This document shows, piece after piece, positions 1 through 7,191 of a stretch of DNA of 11,893 nt. The DNA is from CAZNNH01 sp964574335. GTDB lineage: Bacteria; Acidobacteriota; Vicinamibacteria; Fen-336. The DNA is taken from NCBI GenBank assembly GCA_964574335.1, contig CAZNNH010000190.1, positions 1-11,893 on the forward strand. The letters run 5' to 3'. The notes under the pieces were generated by a model, which saw only the letters and a program-made list of their open reading frames with translations, searched no databases and was not told where the DNA came from. The position numbers and the translations under genes are program-made. Numbering within the stretch: the first letter of the stretch is position 1; each line of letters starts with the position of its first letter.

Positions 1-1098
1 GCGCGAGAGGCCGGCGCCGAGGTCGTTGACGCTGTCCACCAGGAAGCCCCCGGTGCCCTCGGCCACCGCGTTCAGGCCATCGCGCTCGGCGTGCTCGGCC
101 TGCCGCCCCAGGCGCTCCCTGAGACCCGGGTACCTCGTCGAGCGAGGCACCAAGGACTCCGCACGCTCGTCCTCCGTCGTCGCCAGCAGGCCACGCGTGT
201 CCAGGGTGTAGACCACGATCCCGGCCCGGGTGGCGGCGTCCACTACCCGACGCAGCTCCTGGTCCACGCCGCCGGAGGCCCCCAGGCCCAGCAGGAAGCC
301 GTCGGAGACCAGCACCACTACCTTGCGGCCGGGCACCTCGGCGAGGCCCCGCATCATGCTGTCCAGCGTCCCCAGGGTGGCGTGGGCGTAGTCGGCCGAC
401 TCCTTGAAGATGCCTCGGGCCTTGGTGCGTGCCATCTCCTCCGGCCTCGGGACCCTGAGCCCCTGTTTCTCGATCTCCTCCACCGCCAGGTCCAGCGCCT
501 CGGAATCGCCACGCACGATCAGCTCCGCCTGGTAGCGGGTGATGTGGGGCACACCGGGCCAGGTCTGGAGCAGCTTCGGCGTGACTCGGGCGATCGCCCG
601 GCGAAGCAGCTCGCTGTCGTCGGTGAACTGCTGGGTGACGCTGAGCGTCCCGCTGGTGGCCACCACCGCGGTCGCGTCGTCGGGCCCCAGCTCCCGGTCC
701 ACGAACTCGAGCAGGGCCTGCTTGACCTGGACGAGGTCCCCCAGGCTGATGTGGAGGTCGTCGATGGCCAGCACGACGTGCCGGCGGGGGCGCGCCTGGG
801 TCGGGAGCACCGTTTCGGAGCGGGACTCAGGAGCCGGGCCGGCTTCCCTCCCTTCGAGCCGAATGCGCTCGAAGGCCTCGAACTGGGCGACCTCCTGGGC
901 CTTCCCGTCCTCGAAGACGGCGAAGTCGCCCTGGGCCAAGCCGGAGACCGGCTGGCCTTTCCCGTCGGTGGCCACCACGTCCAGCCGGACCAGCTCGGCC
1001 TCGACCGATATCTCCGGCACGGGCTGCTGCGCTTGCGCCTGCAGGGCACAGACGCAAAGCAAGAGCGCCGCCACCAGGAACCTCCGCACAGTCGCCAT
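1..1098 (-). CDS. VWFA-domain secreted protein (Acidobacterial VWFA-related type), C-terminus cut by window edge
   Basis: 366 codons are visible; the frame is open at base 1, so the C-terminus is missing. The start at 1098 gives a clear signal peptide: two arginines (MATVRR), a hydrophobic core rich in L, A, V and C, and an AQA cleavage site near residue 23. A beta-rich segment follows (EISVEAELVRLDVVATDGKG, 29-48; then VSGLAQGDFAVFEDGK), the region that typically precedes the VWFA domain in the Acidobacterial VWFA-related family. The VWFA core begins at about residue 107 with HVVLAIDDLHIS, where D113, H116 and S118 take the DxSxS positions; GRKVVVLVSDGF (257-268) gives the later MIDAS-side aspartate D266. 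The protein is probably periplasmic or surface-exposed and binds proteins via a divalent metal; its partner is unknown. No strong ribosome-binding site precedes 1098. In-frame starts further upstream exist (GTG at 1152, ATG at 1188) but would bury the signal peptide. The family is a confident call; the role is not known. Confidence 0.85.
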   Translation of the reverse strand, partial: MATVRRFLVAALLLCVCALQAQAQQPVPEISVEAELVRLDVVATDGKGQPVSGLAQGDFAVFEDGKAQEVAQFEAFERIRLEGREAGPAPESRSETVLPTQARPRRHVVLAIDDLHISLGDLVQVKQALLEFVDRELGPDDATAVVATSGTLSVTQQFTDDSELLRRAIARVTPKLLQTWPGVPHITRYQAELIVRGDSEALDLAVEEIEKQGLRVPRPEEMARTKARGIFKESADYAHATLGTLDSMMRGLAEVPGRKVVVLVSDGFLLGLGASGGVDQELRRVVDAATRAGIVVYTLDTRGLLATTEDERAESLVPRSTRYPGLRERLGRQAEHAERDGLNAVAEGTGGFLVDSVNDLGAGLSR

Positions 1099-1198
1099 CG
1101 AGTGGGGACACCCTGCCCGGACAAGGAGACACCCGACAAGGCGTCGAGTCACGGTAAGTCCCGTCGCCCCCTCCTGCCTGACGAGCATGTTGCCGCAG

Positions 1199-1227
1199 AG
1201 TATGCAGTATTCGTGCCGGCACGTCAG
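1199..1227 (-). promoter_or_regulatory. Candidate sigma-70-type promoter for the VWFA gene
   Basis: On the minus strand, CTGACG (1227-1222, 4 of 6 to TTGACA) and CATACT (1204-1199, 4 of 6 to TATAAT) are separated by exactly 17 bp. The spacer and -35 overlap a perfect 12-bp palindrome, CGTGCCGGCACG (1212-1223). Transcription would start near 1192, leaving about 94 nt before the preferred VWFA start at 1098, or only about 4 nt before the alternative ATG at 1188. A 12-bp palindrome is expected a few times by chance in a window this size, so its role as an operator is speculative. Confidence 0.35.
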
Positions 1228-1248
1228 ATAGCGGCGAGACCGCGGGCC

Positions 1249-1446
1249 TCACGGACCCTCCTCCTCTTTCAGGACCTCGAGCAGGCGGATGTCCTCCAGG
1301 TCCTTGGGCCGTGCGCCGAAGCGTTTGGTCAGGATCAGATCATCCAGCGCCGGCAGGCAGACGCCCACCGAGTCGTCGATGGCCACCCTCCGGTGCCGGG
1401 CCCACACCTGCTCGAATGCCGCCTCGTCGAACTCGGATCCCCGCAT
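1249..1446 (-). pseudogene. Remnant of a nucleotidyltransferase-fold protein (C-terminal end only)
   Basis: 65 codons from ATG 1446. The sequence EFDEAAFEQVWARHRRV, then VCLPALDDLILTKRFGARPK with DLEDIRLLEVL, matches the usual C-terminal end of small nucleotidyltransferase-like proteins (DUF6036/MNT-type), where a 'sLddLI.lKraagRpKDl.Di..L' segment follows the catalytic domain. The catalytic part (the G-S motif and the paired aspartates) is absent. Only about 130 bp separate ATG 1446 from the divergent M16 start, too little for it, and none is readable there in any minus frame. A GTG at 1539 could lengthen the frame to 96 residues, but the added residues resemble nothing in the family. I read it as a truncated relic, possibly of a toxin-antitoxin-like or mobile gene. 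A small expressed protein using only this domain cannot be excluded. Confidence 0.5.
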
Positions 1447-1574
1447 CAGCCCGCCCCGCCTCGTACGAAGGATTGCAGCCGACCGGGACCGCGACCATCC
1501 TGTGTTAGCCTCGAAGAATACCCAGCTCGGCCGGGGCACTTCCGCCTCGAGCCCTACGTGATCAGGAGCCTGCC
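1447..1574. other. Divergent intergenic region upstream of the M16 peptidase gene
   Basis: This holds the 5' region of the plus-strand peptidase gene and whatever is left upstream of the nucleotidyltransferase remnant. The only clear signal is the ribosome-binding site AGGAG (1564-1568), 6 nt before ATG 1575. TTGCAG at 1473 and TGTTAG at 1503 are 24 bp apart, too far to form a standard promoter. No inverted repeat of note was seen. Confidence 0.4.
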
Positions 1575-4343
1575 ATGCACACCGACCTCTCCCTCCTGGC
1601 GCCGTTCGTCGCGGTGGCCCTGCTCGGGCTCCCGTCCACGGCCGCGTCCTCCGAGGACCTTCCCGAGGGGGTGGTCAAGATCCCGTACCAGAAGTTCGTC
1701 CTCGAGAATGGTCTGCGGCTGATCGTCCACGAGGACCACAAGGCCCCCATCGTGGCCGTCAACATCTGGTACGACGTGGGCTCGTCCGACGAGAAGCCGG
1801 GCAAGACCGGCTTCGCCCACCTGTTCGAGCACCTGATGTTCAACGGCAGCGAGAACCACGACGACGAGTACTTCAAGCCCTTCGATCGGGTCGGCGCCAC
1901 CGGCATGAACGGCACCACCAGCTTCGACCGCACCAACTACTTCGAGGTGGTCCCCACCACGGCCCTGGACATGGCCTTGTGGATGGAGTCGGACCGCATG
2001 GGTCACCTGATCGGCGCCCTCGACCAGGCCAAGCTCGACGAGCAGCGCGGCGTGGTGCAGAACGAGAAGCGCCAGGGAGAGAACCAGCCGTACGGCAAGG
2101 CCTTCCTCACCATCTTCGAGAACACCTACCCCGCCGGCCACCCCTACGACCACTCGGTGATCGGCTCGATGGCGGACCTCGACGCCGCCTCGCTCGAGGA
2201 CGTCCACGATTGGTTCAAGACCTACTACGGCGCCGCCAACGCGGTGCTGGTGGTGGCCGGCGACGTCGAGGCCGCGGATGTGAAGCAGCGTGTGGAGGGC
2301 TACTTCGGCGACATCCCGGCCGGCCCGCCCCTGATCAAGCCGGGACCGAACGTCAGCCGCCGCACCCAGCCCTCCCGTCAGGTGATCTACGACCGGGTCC
2401 CCCAGCCCCGGATCTACAAAGCCTGGAACGTCTCCGCCTGGGGTGGCGACGACGTCCAGCGCCTGGACATCCTCAGCGACCTGCTGACCAGCGGCAAGAG
2501 CTCGCGCCTCTACAAGCGCCTGGTCTACGACGACCAGATCGCCACCGACGTCAACTCCTTCAACTACACCCGGCAGCTCGGCGGGCTGTTCGTGGTCTGG
2601 GCCACCGCCCAGCCGGGCGGCGACCTGGCGGCCGTCGAGCGCGCCCTGGACGAGGAGCTGGATCGCCTGCTGAAGAACGGCGTCGAGCCCGCCGAGCTGG
2701 AGCGCTCCAAGACCAGCCAGCGGGCCCAGTTCCTCCGCGGCATCGAGCGCGTCGGCGGCTTCGGCGGCAAGTCGGACACCCTGGCCGCCAGCGAGGTGTA
2801 CGAGGGTAGCCCCGACGCCCACGAGCGCTACCAGGCCCGGATCCTCACCGCCACGCCGGACGAGGTCCAGGCCACCGCCAAGCGGTGGCTCTCCGAGGGC
2901 GCCTTCACCCTCGAGGTCCGCAGCTTCCCCGAGTATGGGGTGGTCAAGAGCGACGTCGACCGTTCGAAGGGCGTGCCGAAGGTGACGGAGTTCCCGGCCG
3001 GGGTCTTCCCGGCCCGCGAGCGCTTCACCCTCGCAAACGGCCTGAAGGTGGTCCTGGCCCGGCGGACGGCGGTCCCGGTGGTCGAGCTCGACCTGCTGCT
3101 CGACGCCGGCTACGCCGCCGACCAGTTCGGCCTGCCCGGGACCGCCACCCTGGCGATGGACATGCTCGACGAGGGCACTGCCCGCCGCTCGGCGCTCGAG
3201 ATCTCCGACACCCTGGACCGGCTGGGCGCCCGCCTCGGGACCGACTCCACCCTCGACACCTCCTCGATCACGCTCTCGGCGCTGAAGGAGAACCTGGCCC
3301 CTTCGCTTGCGCTGTTCGCCGACGTGATCCTGAACCCGTCCTTCCCCGAGGCCGAGCTCGAGCGGCTACGGCGCCGGCAGCTCGCCGGCATCAAGACCGA
3401 GAAGACGCGGCCGGTCTCGATGGCGCTGCGCGTCTTCCCGCGGCTCTTGTACGGCAAGGGCCACGCCTACGCCCTGCCCCTCACCGGCTCGGGAACGGAG
3501 GAGTCGGTGGCCCGGCTCGATCTGGCGGCGCTGCGCGCCTTCCACGACACCTGGGTCCGGCCCAACAACGCCACCCTGATCGTGGTCGGCGACACGGACG
3601 CGGCGGAGCTCCGGCCGCAGCTCGAGCGCCTCTTCTCGGCCTGGAAGCCGGCCGAGGTGCCGCAGAAGAACCTGGCCCACGTCGACCAGCGGCCAGAGAG
3701 CGAGGTCTTCCTGGTCGACCGCCCGGGCTCCGAGCAGTCGATCATCTTCGCCGGCCACGTGGTGCCCCCGAAGAGCGACCCCAACGAGCTGGCCCTCGAC
3801 GCCGTCAACGACGTGCTCGGCGGCAGCTTCTCGGCGCGCCTCAACATGAACCTGCGCGAGGACAAGCACTGGTCCTACGGCGCCCGGAGCCAGATCCTCG
3901 ACGCCGCCGCCCAGCGGCCGTTCTTCGCCTACGCCCCGGTGCAGACCGACAAGACCAAGGAGGCGCTGGCCGAGATCCACCAGGAGCTGCTCGGCATCCG
4001 CAGCGGCGGCGGGCACCCCGTCACCGCCGACGAGCTGGCCAAGATCAAGGACAAGAAGACGCTGACCCTGCCCGGCCGCTGGGAGACCAACGCGGCGGTG
4101 CTCGCCGACATCGCGGACATGGTGCGCTTCTCGCTGCCCGAGGACTACTGGAACACCCGGGCCGCGACCGTGCGGGCGCTGACCCTCGACCAGGTCGAGG
4201 CCCAGGCGGACGTCTCCTTGCTGCCCGACCACACCGTCTGGGTGGTGGTCGGGGACCTTTCGAAGATCGAAGCCGGGATCCGCGAGCTGAAGCTGGGCCC
4301 GGTCCACCACATCGACGCCGACGGCAACCCCGTCGGCGACTGA
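1575..4343 (+). CDS. Exported two-domain M16 family zinc metallopeptidase (922 aa)
   Basis: A signal peptide (about residues 1-25, ending near STAASS) points to export to the periplasm. The first M16 domain carries the inverted zinc site HLFEH (H82, E85 as catalytic base, H86) in FAHLFEHLMFNGSEN, with E164 in VVQNEKRQ as third zinc ligand at the usual distance. An M16_C domain follows (about 205-400). The second half starts near residue 484 (FTLANGLKVVLARR) as another M16 domain, but the zinc site is replaced by PGTATLAMDMLDEGT, so it is non-catalytic; its later part keeps the substrate-binding R/Y pair (LREDKHWSY, R761 and Y768). One active plus one inactive half closing as a clamshell is the normal design of single-chain M16 peptidases that degrade peptides. 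The start is fixed by AGGAG 6 nt upstream plus the signal peptide. It converges on the GH3 gene with 25 bp between stops. The natural substrate is unknown. Confidence 0.93.
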   Translation: MHTDLSLLAPFVAVALLGLPSTAASSEDLPEGVVKIPYQKFVLENGLRLIVHEDHKAPIVAVNIWYDVGSSDEKPGKTGFAHLFEHLMFNGSENHDDEYFKPFDRVGATGMNGTTSFDRTNYFEVVPTTALDMALWMESDRMGHLIGALDQAKLDEQRGVVQNEKRQGENQPYGKAFLTIFENTYPAGHPYDHSVIGSMADLDAASLEDVHDWFKTYYGAANAVLVVAGDVEAADVKQRVEGYFGDIPAGPPLIKPGPNVSRRTQPSRQVIYDRVPQPRIYKAWNVSAWGGDDVQRLDILSDLLTSGKSSRLYKRLVYDDQIATDVNSFNYTRQLGGLFVVWATAQPGGDLAAVERALDEELDRLLKNGVEPAELERSKTSQRAQFLRGIERVGGFGGKSDTLAASEVYEGSPDAHERYQARILTATPDEVQATAKRWLSEGAFTLEVRSFPEYGVVKSDVDRSKGVPKVTEFPAGVFPARERFTLANGLKVVLARRTAVPVVELDLLLDAGYAADQFGLPGTATLAMDMLDEGTARRSALEISDTLDRLGARLGTDSTLDTSSITLSALKENLAPSLALFADVILNPSFPEAELERLRRRQLAGIKTEKTRPVSMALRVFPRLLYGKGHAYALPLTGSGTEESVARLDLAALRAFHDTWVRPNNATLIVVGDTDAAELRPQLERLFSAWKPAEVPQKNLAHVDQRPESEVFLVDRPGSEQSIIFAGHVVPPKSDPNELALDAVNDVLGGSFSARLNMNLREDKHWSYGARSQILDAAAQRPFFAYAPVQTDKTKEALAEIHQELLGIRSGGGHPVTADELAKIKDKKTLTLPGRWETNAAVLADIADMVRFSLPEDYWNTRAATVRALTLDQVEAQADVSLLPDHTVWVVVGDLSKIEAGIRELKLGPVHHIDADGNPVGD

Positions 4344-4348
4344 GACCG

Positions 4349-4362
4349 GGCCGGCCGGCCGG
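4349..4362. terminator. GC-only palindrome between converging genes, possible bidirectional terminator
   Basis: The 25-bp gap between the M16 and GH3 stops consists largely of GGCCGGCCGGCC (4349-4360) overlapping CCGGCCGGCCGG (4351-4362), each self-complementary. The position between converging genes suits a terminator, but there is no T-run on either side, so a classical intrinsic terminator is not shown. Confidence 0.25.
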
Positions 4363-4368
4363 CGCGCC

Positions 4369-6597
4369 TCACTCCGCCAGGCGGAAGGTCCCCTGCTGCC
4401 GGATGTCGCGCGACGAGGCGCCGACCTGCACCTCGAAGGCGCCGGGCTCGGCCACCCAGTCGTCGAGGGCGGGGTCGAAGAAGGACATCGCACCCCGGTC
4501 CAGCGTGAAGGTCAACGTCTGCGTCTCGCCGGGCTCCAGGCTCACGCGGCGGAAGCCCTTCAGCTCCTTCTCCGGGCGATCGAGTCGCGACTCCGGGTCG
4601 CGCAGGTAGAGCTGGGCCACCTCGGTCCCGGCGCGGGCGCCGCTGTTGCGGACCCGGACCCGGACCTCCACCGTCTGGAAAGGCTTCGCCTCCTTCGGGG
4701 CGACCTCCAGGCCGCTGTACTCGAACGTCGTGTACGTCAGCCCGTGGCCGAACGGGAACAGCGGCTCCACCTGGTGCTTGTCGAACCCGCGGTAGCCGAC
4801 GTAGATCCCCTCGGCGTAGGTGACGTGCAGGTCCTGGCCCGGGTAGTGGCCGTAGGCCGGGGAGTCCTCGAGGCGCGCCGGGAACGTCACCGGCGACTTC
4901 CCGGAGGGTGACTCGAGGCCGAACAGCAGGTCGCCCACCGCGTGGCCCACCTCCTGCCCGCCGTACCAGGCGTAGAGCACGGCGCGCACCTTGTCGAGCC
5001 AGGCGGTCATGGTGACCGGTGCACCGGCGGCCACCACCACAACCGTGTTCGGGTTGGCCGCCGCCACCGCCTGGATCAGCTCATCCTGCCCGGCCGGCAG
5101 GTCCATCGACGACCGATCGAAGCCTTCCGACTCCAGCCTCGGCGAGTAGCCGACCACCACCACCGCCACCTCCGAGCGTGCCGCCAGGGCCACCGCCTGG
5201 TCGCGGGCGGCGGGCGGGTCCATCTCCGCGTCCTCGCCCTCCATGGCCACGCCCAGCGCGTACTCCACCTTCACCTTCTCGCCCGCCGCCTCCTGGATCC
5301 CCTGGAGCGGCGTGACCGCGTACTGTGGGCGCACGCGGGAGCTGCCGCCGCCTCCGGTCCTCGCCACCGCCGCGCTCGGTCCGATCACGGCCACCGAGCG
5401 AGTCTGGGCCCGATCCAGCGGCAGCAGGTCCTGCCGGTTCACCAGCAGCACCATCCCCTCGGTGGCGGCACGGCGCGCCAGCGCCCGCTGCTCCTTCGTG
5501 TCCACCGCCCCGCCCCCCTCGTGCGTCTGGTCGAAGAGGCCAGCCGAGAACATCACCCGCAGCAGGCGGCGGACGTTCTCGTCCACCACCTCCTGCCGCA
5601 CCTCGCCCGAGGCCACCGCGGCCAGCACCTTCTCCTCGGTCAGCCAGCCGCAGCCGTTGCCGGCCTCCTGCGTCCGCGGCCGGGCGAGCCACTCCCGCAT
5701 CCGCTCGCCGCCGGGCATCTCCAGGTCCATGCCGGCGTTGATGGTGTCGGCGGTGCTGTAGGTGCTCCCCCAGTCGGAGATCACGAAGCCCGAAAAGCCC
5801 CAACGCTTCCTGAGCGCCTCCGTGAGCAGGTCCCGGTTCTCGGCGCACCAACGGCCGTTCACCTTGTTGTAGGCGGACATCACCGCCCAGGCCCCGCCCT
5901 CCTGGACCGCGGCGCGGAAGGCCGGGAAGTACACCTCGTGGAGGGCCCGTGGGTCGACCTTCACGTCGATGCGGTGACGCTCGAGCTCCTGGTTGTTGGC
6001 CACGAAGTGCTTGACGGACGGGATCACACCCTCGCCCTGCACCCCTACGACGAAGGCCACGGCCAGGCGGCCGGCCAGGTAGGGGTCCTCCCCGTAGCCC
6101 TCGAAGTTCCGCCCCCAGAGGGGGGTGCGGGCGATGTTCACGGTGGGTCCCAGGATCATGTCCCGGCCCAGGGCCTTCACCTCCTGGGCGATGGCCTGCC
6201 CCTCGCTGCGGACCAGCTCGACGTCCCAGGTCGACGCCATCGCGATCCCGGCGGGAAAGGCGGTGGAGAACACCGGGGGGCGGGTCCCCCCGCTGGTGAT
6301 CGAGGACGAGCCGGCCCAACTGCGCACCCCCATCGGGCCGTCCGCCATCTTGATGGCGGGGATGCCGAGGCGCTGGTTGGGCATGCTCTCCATCCAGCCC
6401 GAGCCCGCCAGCATGCGGGCCTTCTCCTCCGGAGACATCCGGCCGAGCAGGTCCAGAACCCGCTGCTCCACCGGCGCCTTGGGGTTCTTGTAGACCGGCG
6501 GGGCCGGCGGCTCGGGCGCCGGAGCCGCCCCTGCCTCGACGGCGATCCCGAACAGGGTCAGGGCAATAACACTCATCGGCACCATCGCTCTGGTCAT
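4369..6597 (-). CDS. Exported GH3 family glycosidase, beta-glucosidase-like (742 aa)
   Basis: The start at ATG 6597 is chosen because GGGAGG (6608-6603) lies 5 nt before it and a signal peptide follows at once (MTRAMVPMSVIALTLFG...EAGA). An ATG 18 bp further upstream would place that ribosome site inside the gene. Numbering from 6597: the (alpha/beta)8 domain holds KMADGPMGVR, the catalytic-region signature ILGPTVNIARTPLWGRNFEG, K196-H197 (SVKHF) and the nucleophile D275 in FVISDWGS. The second alpha/beta domain has ESEGFDRSSMDLP, where E489 or E491 is the likely acid/base. A fibronectin type III-like domain ends the protein (NSGARAGTEVAQLYLRD ... EKELKGFRRVSLEPGETQTL). This order is that of BglX-like GH3 enzymes, which remove terminal beta-linked sugars from oligosaccharides. 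Specificity (glucoside, xyloside or other) cannot be read from sequence. It lies 104 bp downstream of the dsrE-like gene on the same strand, probably as its own unit. Confidence 0.93.
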   Translation of the reverse strand: MTRAMVPMSVIALTLFGIAVEAGAAPAPEPPAPPVYKNPKAPVEQRVLDLLGRMSPEEKARMLAGSGWMESMPNQRLGIPAIKMADGPMGVRSWAGSSSITSGGTRPPVFSTAFPAGIAMASTWDVELVRSEGQAIAQEVKALGRDMILGPTVNIARTPLWGRNFEGYGEDPYLAGRLAVAFVVGVQGEGVIPSVKHFVANNQELERHRIDVKVDPRALHEVYFPAFRAAVQEGGAWAVMSAYNKVNGRWCAENRDLLTEALRKRWGFSGFVISDWGSTYSTADTINAGMDLEMPGGERMREWLARPRTQEAGNGCGWLTEEKVLAAVASGEVRQEVVDENVRRLLRVMFSAGLFDQTHEGGGAVDTKEQRALARRAATEGMVLLVNRQDLLPLDRAQTRSVAVIGPSAAVARTGGGGSSRVRPQYAVTPLQGIQEAAGEKVKVEYALGVAMEGEDAEMDPPAARDQAVALAARSEVAVVVVGYSPRLESEGFDRSSMDLPAGQDELIQAVAAANPNTVVVVAAGAPVTMTAWLDKVRAVLYAWYGGQEVGHAVGDLLFGLESPSGKSPVTFPARLEDSPAYGHYPGQDLHVTYAEGIYVGYRGFDKHQVEPLFPFGHGLTYTTFEYSGLEVAPKEAKPFQTVEVRVRVRNSGARAGTEVAQLYLRDPESRLDRPEKELKGFRRVSLEPGETQTLTFTLDRGAMSFFDPALDDWVAEPGAFEVQVGASSRDIRQQGTFRLAE

Positions 6598-6701
6598 GGC
6601 CACCTCCCGGTACAACCCTAACCTACAACAGACAGGGGCTTCCCGGCTCGGAACGGACCTCGCCGCCCCGACCCGGGTCCGCCGGCGTGTCGTCTCGGCC
6701 C
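6598..6701 (-). promoter_or_regulatory. Intergenic region upstream of the GH3 gene
   Basis: The 104 bp between the dsrE-like stop and the GH3 start contain the GH3 ribosome-binding site and an AT-richer patch whose minus strand reads TGTTGTAGGTTAGGGTTGTA (6630-6611), a plausible -10 area. No -35 match sits at 17 bp. The 10-bp palindrome GACCCGGGTC (6670-6679), flanked by CGCCG/CGGCG arms, might end the upstream operon but has no T-run. Confidence 0.25.
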
Positions 6702-7139
6702 TCAGTAGTCGAGGGTCAGGATGCGCCCCTTGGTGAAGGAGAAGAAGGTCGCCTTGTCGGCGACCCTCACCCCCTCGGCGAGGTCGTCGGCGCTCTTGCC
6801 GGCCGCCTTCAGGCAGCCAGGGCAGGCCATCAGGACGACGCCCTTCTCGCGCAGCGCCTGAAGCGATGTCTTCGAGGAGGCGAAGTGAGCGAAGGTGAGG
6901 TCGTCGGCGTCCTTCAGCACCACGCCCACACCCTTGATGTCGAAGTACACGAGGACGTCGTGGTCTTCGGCCATCATCTTGGCCATGCTCAGGGCCATCA
7001 GCACCCGGTGAGCGTCTTCCGCGCCGTGGCTTATGTGGATGAAGACGCCGTCCCGAGGTGCTGCCTCCTGGGCCTGGGCCGGGCTCGCCGCCGACAGCAG
7101 CCCGAAGACACCGAGAAACAAGAGAGCGGCTCTGGTCAT
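6702..7139 (-). CDS. Exported DsrE-like protein with a CPGC motif (145 aa)
   Basis: ATG 7139 is preceded by AGGAGGG (7150-7144) 4 nt upstream and followed by a signal peptide (MTRAALLFLGVFGLLSAASP, cleavage near AQA at 21-23), so the mature protein of about 120 residues is periplasmic. The mature part has the DsrE/DsrF-like alpha/beta pattern: GVFIHISHGAEDAHRVLMAL, a helix rich in methionine (MAKMMAEDHDVLVYFDIKG), then VVLMACPGCLKAAGKSADDL and a final ATFFSFTKGRILTLDY strand. C106 and C109 form CPGC, which could carry a persulfide, form a disulfide, or bind metal. Cytoplasmic DsrE-family proteins handle sulfur transfer; the exported relatives are poorly characterised. It lies 52 bp behind the nitric oxide reductase gene and is probably the last gene of that operon, so its function may involve nitrosative or sulfur stress at the cell envelope. 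The family call is fairly secure; the role is inference from context. Confidence 0.8.
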   Translation of the reverse strand: MTRAALLFLGVFGLLSAASPAQAQEAAPRDGVFIHISHGAEDAHRVLMALSMAKMMAEDHDVLVYFDIKGVGVVLKDADDLTFAHFASSKTSLQALREKGVVLMACPGCLKAAGKSADDLAEGVRVADKATFFSFTKGRILTLDY

Positions 7140-7191
7140 GATTCCCTCCTGCCTGGATAGGCGCATCCGCCGAGGAGGTTAGCAGATCCGG

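Noticed and set aside
519..1252. Two minus-strand frames (519-1139, 827-1252) as separate genes
   Set aside because: Both are shifted frames of the VWFA gene, whose own frame is open from 1098 to the left edge with signal peptide and VWFA motifs.
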